Assembly (NCBI RefSeq): GCF_014651615.1
Contig: NZ_BMXF01000004.1
Location: 372,001 to 436,000, forward strand
Source: Persicitalea jodogahamensis
Lineage (GTDB): Bacteria; Bacteroidota; Bacteroidia; Cytophagales; Spirosomataceae
Reading direction: 5' to 3'
DNA length: 64,000 bases
Made by a program: the position numbers and the translations under genes. Positions 16,585 to 25,356 of the stretch are shown here, piece after piece. The stretch's first letter is position 1. Each line of letters begins with the position of its first letter. The notes under the pieces are model-generated. The model was not told the DNA's origin. It made no database searches and saw only the letters and a list, made by a program, of their open reading frames with translations.

Positions 16585-17961
16585 ATGTCAAAACCCAGTT
16601 TAGCGCGGGGTACCCGTGATTTTGGTCCTGAGCAAATGGCCAAGCGAACCTTTATTCTGGAAACCATACGACGCACATTTCAATTGTATGGTTTTCAGCC
16701 TTTGGAGACCCCAGCCATTGAAAACCTGTCGGTCCTGATGGGGAAATACGGTGAAGAGGGGGATCAACTGTTATTTAAAATTCTGAATTCTGGCGATTAT
16801 TCAAATAAATTGACAGAACAGGATTGGCAATTGGAAAGTAAGGAGCTCACGTCAAAGATTTCTGAGAAAGGACTTCGGTACGATTTAACGGTCCCTTTTG
16901 CCCGGTACGTAGTGATGAACCGCGGAACGTTACCACTGCCTTTCAAACGTTACCAGATTCAACCTGTCTGGCGGGCTGATCGGCCACAAAAAGGACGTTA
17001 TCGCGAATTTTATCAGTGCGATGCCGATGTAGTAGGGACCGACTCCCTGCTGTGTGAGGCAGAAATAGTGTTGATGCTGCACGAAAGCCTGCGTAATCTG
17101 AGGATTCCAAATTTTAGAGTGAAACTCAATAACCGAAAAATTCTAAGTGGGATTTCGGAGGTAATCGGCGCTCCCGGACTGGAAGGCCAATTTGCTGTGG
17201 CGATCGACAAGCTGGATAAAATCGGCAAAGAGAAGGTGATTCAGGAATTACTGAACAGGGGTTTTACGGAGGAAAACGTAGCCAAACTGGAACCGATATT
17301 CACGCTGTCAAATCAGGCTGAACCGTTTGTGGCATTGAAACAATGGCTGAATCCGTCCGAAACAGGCATGCAGGGAATAGGCGAATTAGAGGAAATATGG
17401 GCTCTGGTCGATGGGTTCGAACTGGAAAATCCACAACTGGAATTCGATGTTACCCTAGCACGCGGGCTTTCTTACTATACGGGTGCCATCTTTGAAGTGA
17501 AGGCCCATGACCATGACGACCACCCGGTTAATATGGGTAGTATCAGCGGGGGGGGGCGTTACGATAATCTCACCGGGACGTTCGGAGTGGATGGTTTATC
17601 GGGGGTTGGCATATCATTGGGCGTAGACAGGATTTATGACGTGATGGAGGAGCTTGGGTTGTTTCCTGCCGATCAAATTCAAACTACCCGGGTAATGCTT
17701 TCCAATTTTGACAAAAAAGCGGCAAACTATGGATTGAAAGTACTTAAACAGATACGGGAGGCTGGTTTCAATGCCGAAATGTACCCTGACTCAGTTAAGC
17801 TTAAAAAACAGTTGGATTTCGCCGACCGCAAACAAATACCTTTCGTCATACTGATTGGCTCCCAGGAAATGGAATCGGGAAATTTGACCCTGAAAAATAT
17901 GAAAACGGGTGAACAAATTTCCGTTTCGATCGTAGAAGCATTAGAAAAAATAAAATTTTAA
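16585..17961 (+). CDS. hisS: Histidyl-tRNA synthetase
   Basis: A class II aminoacyl-tRNA synthetase of 458 residues that charges tRNA-His. The start is LARGTRDFGPEQ, and motif 2 lies in YQIQPVWRADRPQKGRYREFYQCD. LARGLSYYTGAIFEV is the histidine-binding HisA motif, and SGGGRYDNL plus GISLGVDRI form the second histidine motif and motif 3. The last 95 residues are the anticodon-binding domain (VMLSNFDKKAANYGLKVL). hisG, hisD and hisC follow on the same strand, so charging and synthesis of histidine may be co-regulated. Confidence 0.97.
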   Translation: MSKPSLARGTRDFGPEQMAKRTFILETIRRTFQLYGFQPLETPAIENLSVLMGKYGEEGDQLLFKILNSGDYSNKLTEQDWQLESKELTSKISEKGLRYDLTVPFARYVVMNRGTLPLPFKRYQIQPVWRADRPQKGRYREFYQCDADVVGTDSLLCEAEIVLMLHESLRNLRIPNFRVKLNNRKILSGISEVIGAPGLEGQFAVAIDKLDKIGKEKVIQELLNRGFTEENVAKLEPIFTLSNQAEPFVALKQWLNPSETGMQGIGELEEIWALVDGFELENPQLEFDVTLARGLSYYTGAIFEVKAHDHDDHPVNMGSISGGGRYDNLTGTFGVDGLSGVGISLGVDRIYDVMEELGLFPADQIQTTRVMLSNFDKKAANYGLKVLKQIREAGFNAEMYPDSVKLKKQLDFADRKQIPFVILIGSQEMESGNLTLKNMKTGEQISVSIVEALEKIKF

Positions 17962-17989
17962 ATTGAACAACAGGTAGGAGCAGAATTGC

Positions 17990-18010
17990 CAGACGGCGTA
18001 GCGTCGTCTG
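17990..18010 (+). promoter_or_regulatory. Hairpin in the hisS-hisG gap
   Basis: CAGACGGCG / CGTCGTCTG with a TAG loop forms a 9-bp stem with one G-U pair in the 76-base gap before hisG. No T-run follows, so it is not a standard terminator; it could influence hisG expression or be a processing site. Confidence 0.35.
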
Positions 18011-18037
18011 CTGAATGCCGATGCCGCCCTCCCCATA

Positions 18038-18898
18038 ATGACAGAAATACTACGCATAGCCGTACAAAAATCCGGACGTCTCAGCGACGACTCTCTTAAA
18101 TTAATCAAGGAGTGTGGAATTCGTTTCGACAATGGTGCCGGAAAGCTTCGTGCTCCGGCGGCTAATTTTCCCGCAGAGATTCTTTTTCTGCGCGATGACG
18201 ATATACCAGGCTATGTTGAGGACGGTGTGGCTCATCTGGGAATTGTGGGTGAAAACGTGGCCGTGGAAACTGCGCGTGACGTGGATACCGTGTACCGGCT
18301 GGGTTTTTCCAAGTGCCGCCTTTCAATCGGGATTCCGCGTGGTGAAAAGTACGGCTCCATAAAAGATCTGCATGGGAAGAGCATTGCCACTTCGTATCCC
18401 CGCATTCTTGGAAAGTACCTGCAGGATAACGAAGTTGAAGCCCAGATTCACGAAATAGGCGGTTCAGTCGAAATAGCACCAAGCATTGGTCTGGCTGAAG
18501 CAGTGTGTGACATAGTAAGTTCCGGAAGTACGCTGTTGAGCAACGGTTTGCAGGAAGTTGAAACCATCTTCCGGTCTGAGGCGGTAATGATCGCGAGTCG
18601 GAATCTCAGCGATACCCAGCAATCTCACCTTGATCAGTTGCTTTTCAGGATCAAATCCGTTCAGGCTGCGAAGAATAATAAGTACATTCTGCTAAACTGC
18701 CCTACGGATTCTGTGGAGGAAGTAAGCAAGTACCTGCCTGGGATGCGATCGCCTACCGTGATGCCCCTCGCTACGGAAGGCTGGTGCTCAGTGCACTCTG
18801 TAATTAATGAGAATGATTTCTGGGAAAATATCGAGAAAATCCGCCAGGCTGGGGCGGAAGGAATTCTGGTGATTCCGATAGAGAAAATGATTCTTTAA
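18038..18898 (+). CDS. hisG: ATP phosphoribosyltransferase, long form
   Basis: A protein of 286 residues catalysing the first step of histidine synthesis, joining ATP and PRPP. LRIAVQKSGRLSDDS is the N-terminal signature, and ADIVSSGSTL-like CDIVSSGSTLLSNGL marks the PRPP loop near residue 160. The C-terminal 75 residues (MRSPTVMPL..WCSVHSVI) are the regulatory ACT-like domain of the long, self-sufficient form, so no HisZ partner is needed and histidine feedback is expected. It leads a hisG-hisD-hisC group; the other his genes are not in the window. Confidence 0.97.
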   Translation: MTEILRIAVQKSGRLSDDSLKLIKECGIRFDNGAGKLRAPAANFPAEILFLRDDDIPGYVEDGVAHLGIVGENVAVETARDVDTVYRLGFSKCRLSIGIPRGEKYGSIKDLHGKSIATSYPRILGKYLQDNEVEAQIHEIGGSVEIAPSIGLAEAVCDIVSSGSTLLSNGLQEVETIFRSEAVMIASRNLSDTQQSHLDQLLFRIKSVQAAKNNKYILLNCPTDSVEEVSKYLPGMRSPTVMPLATEGWCSVHSVINENDFWENIEKIRQAGAEGILVIPIEKMIL

Positions 18899-18960
18899 TC
18901 ACCTTCATATTTCCGGCAACCCTAACTACCCGGAAGCCACACTTTCGGGAAATTGTACCC

Positions 18961-20229
18961 ATGAAAATTATCCCATTTCCTGATAGAGCCGATTGGCCTG
19001 CCTTACTGGCGCGCCCGACCCAGGACTTTGCCGAGATCGAAGGGAAAGTTCTCCCGATCCTGCAAAAGGTAAAACTTGAAGGAGACTCGGCATTGCGTGA
19101 TTATGCCCTTCAATTCGATCAGATCGAATTGGGTGACATTGCTTTCGAAACGGATGCTATTCAGGATGCTGAGAACAAACTCGATGAAACGCTGAAAGCG
19201 GCCATTCATCAGGCTTACCAAAACATTCGCACTTTTCATGAAGCTCAGAAACAAGCCGTCGAAAAAATCGAAACTATGCCGGGGGTGGTCTGCTGGCGAA
19301 GGAGCGTGGGCATTGAAAAGGTAGGGATTTACATACCCGGTGGAACGGCTCCGTTATTTAGTACCGTACTGATGCTGGGCATTCCGGCTCAGCTGGCGGG
19401 TTGCCGCGAGATCGTGCTTTGCACGCCAAGTGACCATCCGGCCATCCTCTACGCGGCCAAGCTGGTAGGGGTCACCAAGGCTTTCCGGATCGGAGGCGCC
19501 CAGGCGATTGCTGCCATGGCTTATGGCACGGAGAGTGTTCCGAAAGTTTACAAGATTTTTGGGCCGGGCAATCAGTACGTCACTGCTGCCAAAATGTTAG
19601 TGAGTAAAGAAGGCATCGCAATTGATATGCCGGCAGGTCCTTCCGAGGTGGCGATCTATGCCGATGACTCTGCGATCCCTTCCTTTGTTGCTGCCGACCT
19701 GCTTTCTCAGGCCGAACATGGTGCAGATAGCCAGGTACTTCTCGTTTCTACCAGCCGCAGGTTGCTGAACAGTGTTAATATCACGCTCTCCACGCAATTG
19801 GAGTCGCTTCCACGTCGTGACCTTGCCCGGCAGGCTATCGCAAACAGCAAGGCAATTCTGGTGAATTCATCCGAGGAAGCAATAGAATTATTGAACGATT
19901 ATGCCGCAGAACACCTTATTTTAAGCGTGACGGATTCTGAAAAAGTATCAGAATCCATCAGGAATGCCGGTTCAATTTTTCTGGGCAACTACACACCGGA
20001 ATCCTGTGGGGATTATGCCTCTGGCACCAACCACACTTTGCCAACCAACGGATTTGCGCAGGCTTATAGTGGCGTGTCGCTGGATAGTTTTGTAAAAAAA
20101 ATTACCGTGCAGCAGATCTCGGAAAGCGGTATCAAAAATATTGGCCCCACTGTTGAAGTGATGGCTGAGGCAGAGTCGCTTATTGCGCACAAGAGAGCAG
20201 TTAGTATCCGGTTGAGTTCTTTGAGTTGA
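18961..20229 (+). CDS. hisD: Histidinol dehydrogenase
   Basis: A zinc-dependent enzyme of 422 residues that oxidises histidinol to histidine in two NAD-dependent steps. Characteristic segments are VGIYIPGGTAPLFSTVLM, KIFGPGNQYV, IDMPAGPSEV, SQAEHGADSQ (a zinc/substrate region) and SCGDYASGTNHTLPT with the catalytic histidine area. Length is normal. It lies 62 bases after hisG and 10 before hisC, consistent with one transcript. Confidence 0.97.
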   Translation: MKIIPFPDRADWPALLARPTQDFAEIEGKVLPILQKVKLEGDSALRDYALQFDQIELGDIAFETDAIQDAENKLDETLKAAIHQAYQNIRTFHEAQKQAVEKIETMPGVVCWRRSVGIEKVGIYIPGGTAPLFSTVLMLGIPAQLAGCREIVLCTPSDHPAILYAAKLVGVTKAFRIGGAQAIAAMAYGTESVPKVYKIFGPGNQYVTAAKMLVSKEGIAIDMPAGPSEVAIYADDSAIPSFVAADLLSQAEHGADSQVLLVSTSRRLLNSVNITLSTQLESLPRRDLARQAIANSKAILVNSSEEAIELLNDYAAEHLILSVTDSEKVSESIRNAGSIFLGNYTPESCGDYASGTNHTLPTNGFAQAYSGVSLDSFVKKITVQQISESGIKNIGPTVEVMAEAESLIAHKRAVSIRLSSLS

Positions 20230-20239
20230 AAAATATTTT

Positions 20240-21304
20240 ATGTTTAATTTAAGAGAAATAATCCGTCCTCATATCCTGAACCTTACACCTTATTCGTCGG
20301 CTCGCGATGAATATACCGGAAAGGCAGGCGTTTTTCTTGACGCCAATGAGAATCCGTTCGGGTCAGTTTTGAAAAAAGATTTTAACCGTTACCCTGATCC
20401 GCACCAACGGGCAATCAAGGAAAAGCTGGCTCCAATCAAAGGAGTGTCTTCCGACCAGATTTTCCTGGGCAATGGCAGCGATGAGGCCATTGATTTGCTG
20501 ATCAGGGCTACCTGTGTACCCGGAAAAGACTCGATCATTATACTGCCGCCTACTTACGGAATGTATGAGGTGAGTGCATCGATAAATGACATTGAAGTAA
20601 TTAAGGTGCCCCTGACCGAAAAGTACCAGATCGATGTCGGGGCCGTGATGGAGGACATACATCCCTCCACTAAAATAATCTGGGTTTGTTCACCCAACAA
20701 TCCCTCGGGAAATCTCGTACAGGATTCAGCTATAGATACCCTTTTGAAAAACTTCAATGGGCTGGTCGTAGTGGATGAAGCCTATATCGATTTTGCCGAC
20801 ACAGCTTCCTGGACCCAAAGGTTGGAAGAATTTCCCAATCTCGTGGTACTTCAGACTTTTTCCAAAGCTTGGGGACTCGCTTCGTTACGCCTGGGCATGT
20901 GTTTCGCTTCACCTGAATTGATTTCAATTCTGAATAAGATAAAACCTCCTTATAACCTGGGTGGACCCACTCAGGCACTGCTGTTTGATGCTTTGGATAA
21001 TGAGTCTTATAAGAGCGAAATGGTTAAGCAAATTTTATCTGAAAGGGCAGTTTTGGCAAATCAACTGAGTAGTTTGGATTCAGTGATCAAAATTCACCCT
21101 TCTGATGCCAACTTCCTCCTAGTGCAATTTCAGGATGCCCCCACAATAATGAAATACTTAATCGATGGAGAAATTATCGTAAGGGACAGGAGTAAAGTGA
21201 CTTTGTGCAGTGATTGCTTACGAATAACGGTGGGCACATCGGAAGAAAACGCGGTTTTAGTCAAGGCTTTGCGTAAATTTGCGCAAAAAATTGTGTCTGC
21301 GTAG
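20240..21304 (+). CDS. hisC: Histidinol-phosphate aminotransferase
   Basis: A PLP enzyme of 354 residues that makes histidinol phosphate from imidazole acetol phosphate. FLDANENPFG and RYPDPHQRAIKEKLA lie near the N-terminus, followed by FLGNGSDEAIDLLIR. WVCSPNNPSGN and VVDEAYIDFA hold the cofactor contacts, and QTFSKAWGLASLRLG contains the Schiff-base Lys. It starts 10 bases after hisD. It is the last his gene here; the next gene encodes an unrelated outer-membrane protein. Confidence 0.96.
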   Translation: MFNLREIIRPHILNLTPYSSARDEYTGKAGVFLDANENPFGSVLKKDFNRYPDPHQRAIKEKLAPIKGVSSDQIFLGNGSDEAIDLLIRATCVPGKDSIIILPPTYGMYEVSASINDIEVIKVPLTEKYQIDVGAVMEDIHPSTKIIWVCSPNNPSGNLVQDSAIDTLLKNFNGLVVVDEAYIDFADTASWTQRLEEFPNLVVLQTFSKAWGLASLRLGMCFASPELISILNKIKPPYNLGGPTQALLFDALDNESYKSEMVKQILSERAVLANQLSSLDSVIKIHPSDANFLLVQFQDAPTIMKYLIDGEIIVRDRSKVTLCSDCLRITVGTSEENAVLVKALRKFAQKIVSA

Positions 21305-21354
21305 TGGTTTGCACTCATCGACTTGTCATAATGCAGAATAAATTACCTGAATTC

Positions 21355-21879
21355 ATGAAAAAAACAGCGCTTACCCTGATCTGCCTTTTGGCAGTGACTA
21401 TGGCCCATGCTCAGTACGATAACTGGGCGGTAGGTTTCAAACTCGGCGAACCCACGGGCGTGAACATTCGAAAGTACTTCAATAACGTTAACGCCATTGA
21501 TGTGACTGTCGGATCCTATGGCGGCATTCTGGCGAATAACCGGGAATATCGGCGAGGCCTCTATAAAAACACCGGCTTATCGTTTCAGGCCCACTACCTT
21601 TGGCACAATTCATTGTTCAACTCCGAACTGGCGCACATTTACTACGGTTTTGGCCCCCAGGTTAACAGCAGGCGCTATTATCCTGACAATTTGCAGAATC
21701 AGCAGATCAAGTACACCAACAACATCTCACTGGGTGGTTCAGGCATCGGCGGATTTGAGTACTTCCTGCCCGACGGCCGCCTCTCAATATTTCTTGAAGG
21801 CGGGGTTTACATCGAACTTCTGCCGGGCCCCTTTTTCATAAGCCCCAACGTATCAGGTGGTGTGCGTTTGAATTTGTAA
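21355..21879 (+). CDS. Small outer-membrane beta-barrel-like protein
   Basis: A protein of 174 residues from the ATG at 21355. The frame is open back to the hisC stop, but the signal peptide MKKTALTLICLLAVTMAHAQ starts here. The mature part is rich in alternating aromatic and polar residues and glycine (NWAVGFKLGEPTGVNIRKYF), ends in a hydrophobic residue, and looks like an 8-strand barrel. Proteins of this kind are frequent in Bacteroidota envelopes with no known role. A terminator follows, so it may be read through from hisC. Confidence 0.75.
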   Translation: MKKTALTLICLLAVTMAHAQYDNWAVGFKLGEPTGVNIRKYFNNVNAIDVTVGSYGGILANNREYRRGLYKNTGLSFQAHYLWHNSLFNSELAHIYYGFGPQVNSRRYYPDNLQNQQIKYTNNISLGGSGIGGFEYFLPDGRLSIFLEGGVYIELLPGPFFISPNVSGGVRLNL

Positions 21880-21899
21880 TCCTACTGTTTCTAAGAATT

Positions 21900-21927
21900 A
21901 AAAGGCGGGCGCAAGTCTGCCTTTTTT
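21900..21927 (+). terminator. Rho-independent terminator with a GCAA tetraloop
   Basis: AAGGCGGGC / GTCTGCCTT forms a 9-bp stem with two G-U pairs around a GCAA (GNRA) loop, followed by a run of T, 21 bases after the stop codon of the barrel gene. Confidence 0.8.
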
Positions 21928-21991
21928 GCGTAAATTCACTCTCAATTCTTAACATTTAATCGCGCCGGAGACCCGGTCTCAATATCTAAAA

Positions 21992-24900
21992 TTGTTTAAA
22001 GTATATTCATCATCAGCCGGATCAGGTAAGACATACACACTCACCAAGGAGTATTTAAAGCTGGCGCTCAGCTCGGAGTCAGATACCTATTTTCGCTCCA
22101 TACTTGCTGTTACGTTTACCAACGCCGCAGCCAACGAGATGAAAGAACGGATCCTGTTGATGCTCCGGATTTTTTCATCACCGGATGGCAGTACGCATTT
22201 CATGTTGAAGGATATCGTGACTGAGCTGTATCCCGGCATTGAGAGTGACCCTGAACTCTATCAGGGTACCATTGAGCTTTTTGCGCAACGGGCCAAAAAG
22301 ATTTTTCGAAAAATACTGCACCGTTATTCTGATTTCTCGGTGATGACCATCGACAAGTTCACCCAACGACTCGTAAGCAGCTTTACTGATGAACTGGGAA
22401 TACCGTTTGCTTTCGAGACGATTCTTGAAACCGATCAGCTTTCCAACGCCGTAGACCGGATGCTGGCACGCATCGGGCAAGAGGGCGAAGCATTGCTGAC
22501 TGATGTAGTTGAGACTTACTACCGCGAAAGCGCCGAAGGCGGCAAGAGCTGGGGTAGTTTGCCGCACCGCATTCGTGAGGCTGCCTACGACCTGTTGAAT
22601 GAAAAGAGCTACCTCGCGATGAAAAAGGTGGACACCCTTGATGTGCAGGATTGGGTGGGCATAAGCCGCCAAATAAAGGCATTCGTACGCGAAACCGAGC
22701 ATAGCATCCAGGAGCAGGCCCGGCAAGGCTTTGCTGCCATACAAGGCAAGCATTTGGTTGCCAAGGATTTTTACTATTCCAATACCGGAATTTATGGTTT
22801 TTTTGAGAAACGTGCGGCGGGTATCGATCTTTGGAAAGAGGGAAATTCCTACGTCAGAGCTTCAATAAGCGAAGCCAAATGGTGTGGCGGTAAAGTTTCA
22901 TCCTTCATTCAGCAGGAAATTGACAGTATTTCCTCCGTTCTTGTTACCTGCCATCGCGAAATGGCAAACACACTGGAAACTGCCGCCCAAAAGGGTAGTC
23001 TTTTACGTCTCATTGACAAGCATTTGTATAACCTCTCCTTATTGGGCGAGATACGCAAAGAATTCGACGCCCTATTAAAACAAGGCAATCAGGTTCACAT
23101 TTCTGATTTCAACCGCAAGGTGCTGGAAATTGTTGCCCGTGAACCAGTGCCCTTTATTTTTGAAAGGCTGGGGGAGAAGTACAACCATATTTTAGTGGAT
23201 GAATTTCAGGATACGTCCAAATTGCAATTTGCCAACTTGCTGCCGCTTATAGATAACGCATTGGGCTTCGGTAATTTCAACCTGATAGTGGGTGACGCCA
23301 AGCAGTCTATCTACCGCTTTAGAGGCGGGGACATGGACTTGATCCTGCATTTATCCAAAAACCAGTTTGGTAGCCTGTCCGGTGTAATTGGCGACAATGC
23401 CTTTACCGAAGAACGACTGCTGAGCCTGGAACGTGAGCTTGATGTAGCGCACCTGAAAACCAACCGGCGCAGTTATCGCGAAGTGACGGACTTCAACAAC
23501 AGCTTTTTCTCCTCTGTGGCTGGAGGTGAGTGGGCAGGAGATTCCGAATTGTTATCGTCAGTTTTTGATGAGCATTTCCAGCAGGAGGTCACTCCTGATG
23601 TGAAATTGGGAGGTCACGTCCAGGTCGAATTCCTGTCCGAGTCCACTGCCGACGAATTGGAGGAACAGCCAACAGAGGGTGCTGAAATTATGGTCAGCCG
23701 AACCCTGGAACTCGTAGATGAGCTACGGGGGCAGGGGTACCACTGGCGGGACATCGCCATTTTATGTCGCCGAAAATCCGAAGCTGGATCAATTGCCGCT
23801 GCATTGAAGGAGCGCGGAGATCCGCTGATTTCCGACGATTCGCTGCTTTTGACTTACTCCCAGACGGTCAACCTTCTGGTTTCGTTCATGCAGGTATTGC
23901 AAACGCCGGACGATGCTTTGGCCCGCTACGAAGCTGCCTACCACTTTCACCGGATCATTTTAGAAAAAATCCCCAATGCTGCCCAGCACACGGCCATTCG
24001 TGAAATGTGCGCCAGGCGAGACACAACTTCATTTTTGCATTACTTCGAAGCTTTCGGGATGGAGCTGAACGCCTTCCGGCTGCGGCAATTGGGGGTGTAC
24101 GAATTATGTGAAAAGCTAATCAATACGTTTCGCCTTTTCGAAGGCCTCACCGAAGGCCCTTACCTTTTTAGGTTTCTGGATGCAATTTTGGAATTTGGTA
24201 CCCGGCAAAGCAACCACCTGGCGGATTTTCTTAAATATTGGGAGACAGCACAGCACAAGATTTCAATTACTGTTCCGGCCAACGCAGATGCCCTGCGCAT
24301 CACCACAATTCACAAATCCAAAGGCCTTGAGTATCCCGTCGTCATCGTCCCAAATTGTGACTGGAGCTTTACGCCCAGCGGAAACCGCGACCGAATCTGG
24401 GTGGACCTGGATGCGGTCAACGATGCTGAATTGCTGATAGAAGGCCTGAACGATGCGCAGGAAAGCATTACCAAACGATTGAATAGTTCGGTGGTGTCTA
24501 TGGTGAAAGAGCTGGATGAGACTATTTTACAGGCAGATTACCAGGAAGAGAAAAACCGAACTTTGCTGGAAAACCTGAACTTACTTTATGTAGCATTCAC
24601 GCGTCCGGTACAGCGATTGTATGTGCTGGCCAGAAATCCTAAGGACTGGAATAAATGCAACGATTCCGTGCATCGCTGGCTGTACGACTTCTTAAATAGC
24701 GAAAAATCCTCAATCCCCTGGGATGATGGGCAAAGTACCTACATTTTATCGGAAGGGCGTGGTGAATGCCGCCATAAGGAAACAGGAAGTGACTCAACGC
24801 CCTATCTCCTGAATGGTGTCATCAGCACCGACCGCACCGAGCGGCTTCGTCTGCGTCGAATGGCCGAGCGGATCTTTGATGTAGATACCTTCGAAAAAAA

Positions 24901-25324
24901 GAAGGACCGTCTTCAAAAATTGCGGTACGCCATGTCGCTGATTGCCACCAGGGCTGACATCAATAAAATTATTCGCCAGCTGATTTCAGAGGGGATTGTG
25001 GAAGGCAGCGAGGCCGAACACTTGCGTATTTCTGTCGAACGACTCTTATTGAATGAGCCGTTGGCATCGCTTTTTGCTGAGGGAGCTACCGTGCGCTTAA
25101 AGAAGGAATTGCTTTTGCCCAGGGGCAAAATGCTTTTGGCCGACCGTCTGGTGACCCGGCCGGACGGTACCGAGGTCCTGGTAAACGTGGTGGCGGGTGC
25201 CGGGTCCGATGCTTCCCGAAAGCAATTAAGCCGCGCCTTGCAGGCCTACCAGTCAATGAACCGGCCGGATTGTAAGGGGTTGCTGGTGACACTGGCCGAT
25301 TCGGGAACAGAATGGATAGATTAA
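21992..25324 (+). CDS. UvrD/AddA/RecB-like DNA helicase with decayed nuclease motif
   Basis: A superfamily 1 helicase of 1110 residues; the TTG at 21992 is the only sensible start because the Walker A motif begins at once (SSSAGSGKT, residues 6-14). The full helicase set is present: VTFTNAAANEMKER, LVDEFQDTSKLQ, VGDAKQSIYRFRGGD, LKTNRRSYREV, TIHKSKGLEYPVVIVP and LLYVAFTRPVQRLYVL. This is the AddA/RecB group that processes double-strand breaks. The C-terminal nuclease core would normally read R-x-D-x-x-x...(V)DYK; here it reads LLADRLVTRPDGTEVLVNVVAG, so the catalytic Asp and Lys appear replaced. No AddB-like partner is adjacent. Helicase activity is confident; nuclease activity is doubtful. 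Confidence 0.9.
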   Translation: MFKVYSSSAGSGKTYTLTKEYLKLALSSESDTYFRSILAVTFTNAAANEMKERILLMLRIFSSPDGSTHFMLKDIVTELYPGIESDPELYQGTIELFAQRAKKIFRKILHRYSDFSVMTIDKFTQRLVSSFTDELGIPFAFETILETDQLSNAVDRMLARIGQEGEALLTDVVETYYRESAEGGKSWGSLPHRIREAAYDLLNEKSYLAMKKVDTLDVQDWVGISRQIKAFVRETEHSIQEQARQGFAAIQGKHLVAKDFYYSNTGIYGFFEKRAAGIDLWKEGNSYVRASISEAKWCGGKVSSFIQQEIDSISSVLVTCHREMANTLETAAQKGSLLRLIDKHLYNLSLLGEIRKEFDALLKQGNQVHISDFNRKVLEIVAREPVPFIFERLGEKYNHILVDEFQDTSKLQFANLLPLIDNALGFGNFNLIVGDAKQSIYRFRGGDMDLILHLSKNQFGSLSGVIGDNAFTEERLLSLERELDVAHLKTNRRSYREVTDFNNSFFSSVAGGEWAGDSELLSSVFDEHFQQEVTPDVKLGGHVQVEFLSESTADELEEQPTEGAEIMVSRTLELVDELRGQGYHWRDIAILCRRKSEAGSIAAALKERGDPLISDDSLLLTYSQTVNLLVSFMQVLQTPDDALARYEAAYHFHRIILEKIPNAAQHTAIREMCARRDTTSFLHYFEAFGMELNAFRLRQLGVYELCEKLINTFRLFEGLTEGPYLFRFLDAILEFGTRQSNHLADFLKYWETAQHKISITVPANADALRITTIHKSKGLEYPVVIVPNCDWSFTPSGNRDRIWVDLDAVNDAELLIEGLNDAQESITKRLNSSVVSMVKELDETILQADYQEEKNRTLLENLNLLYVAFTRPVQRLYVLARNPKDWNKCNDSVHRWLYDFLNSEKSSIPWDDGQSTYILSEGRGECRHKETGSDSTPYLLNGVISTDRTERLRLRRMAERIFDVDTFEKKKDRLQKLRYAMSLIATRADINKIIRQLISEGIVEGSEAEHLRISVERLLLNEPLASLFAEGATVRLKKELLLPRGKMLLADRLVTRPDGTEVLVNVVAGAGSDASRKQLSRALQAYQSMNRPDCKGLLVTLADSGTEWID

Positions 25325-25356
25325 TAAGTATTTGATTACCAGTATCGATATCTTTT

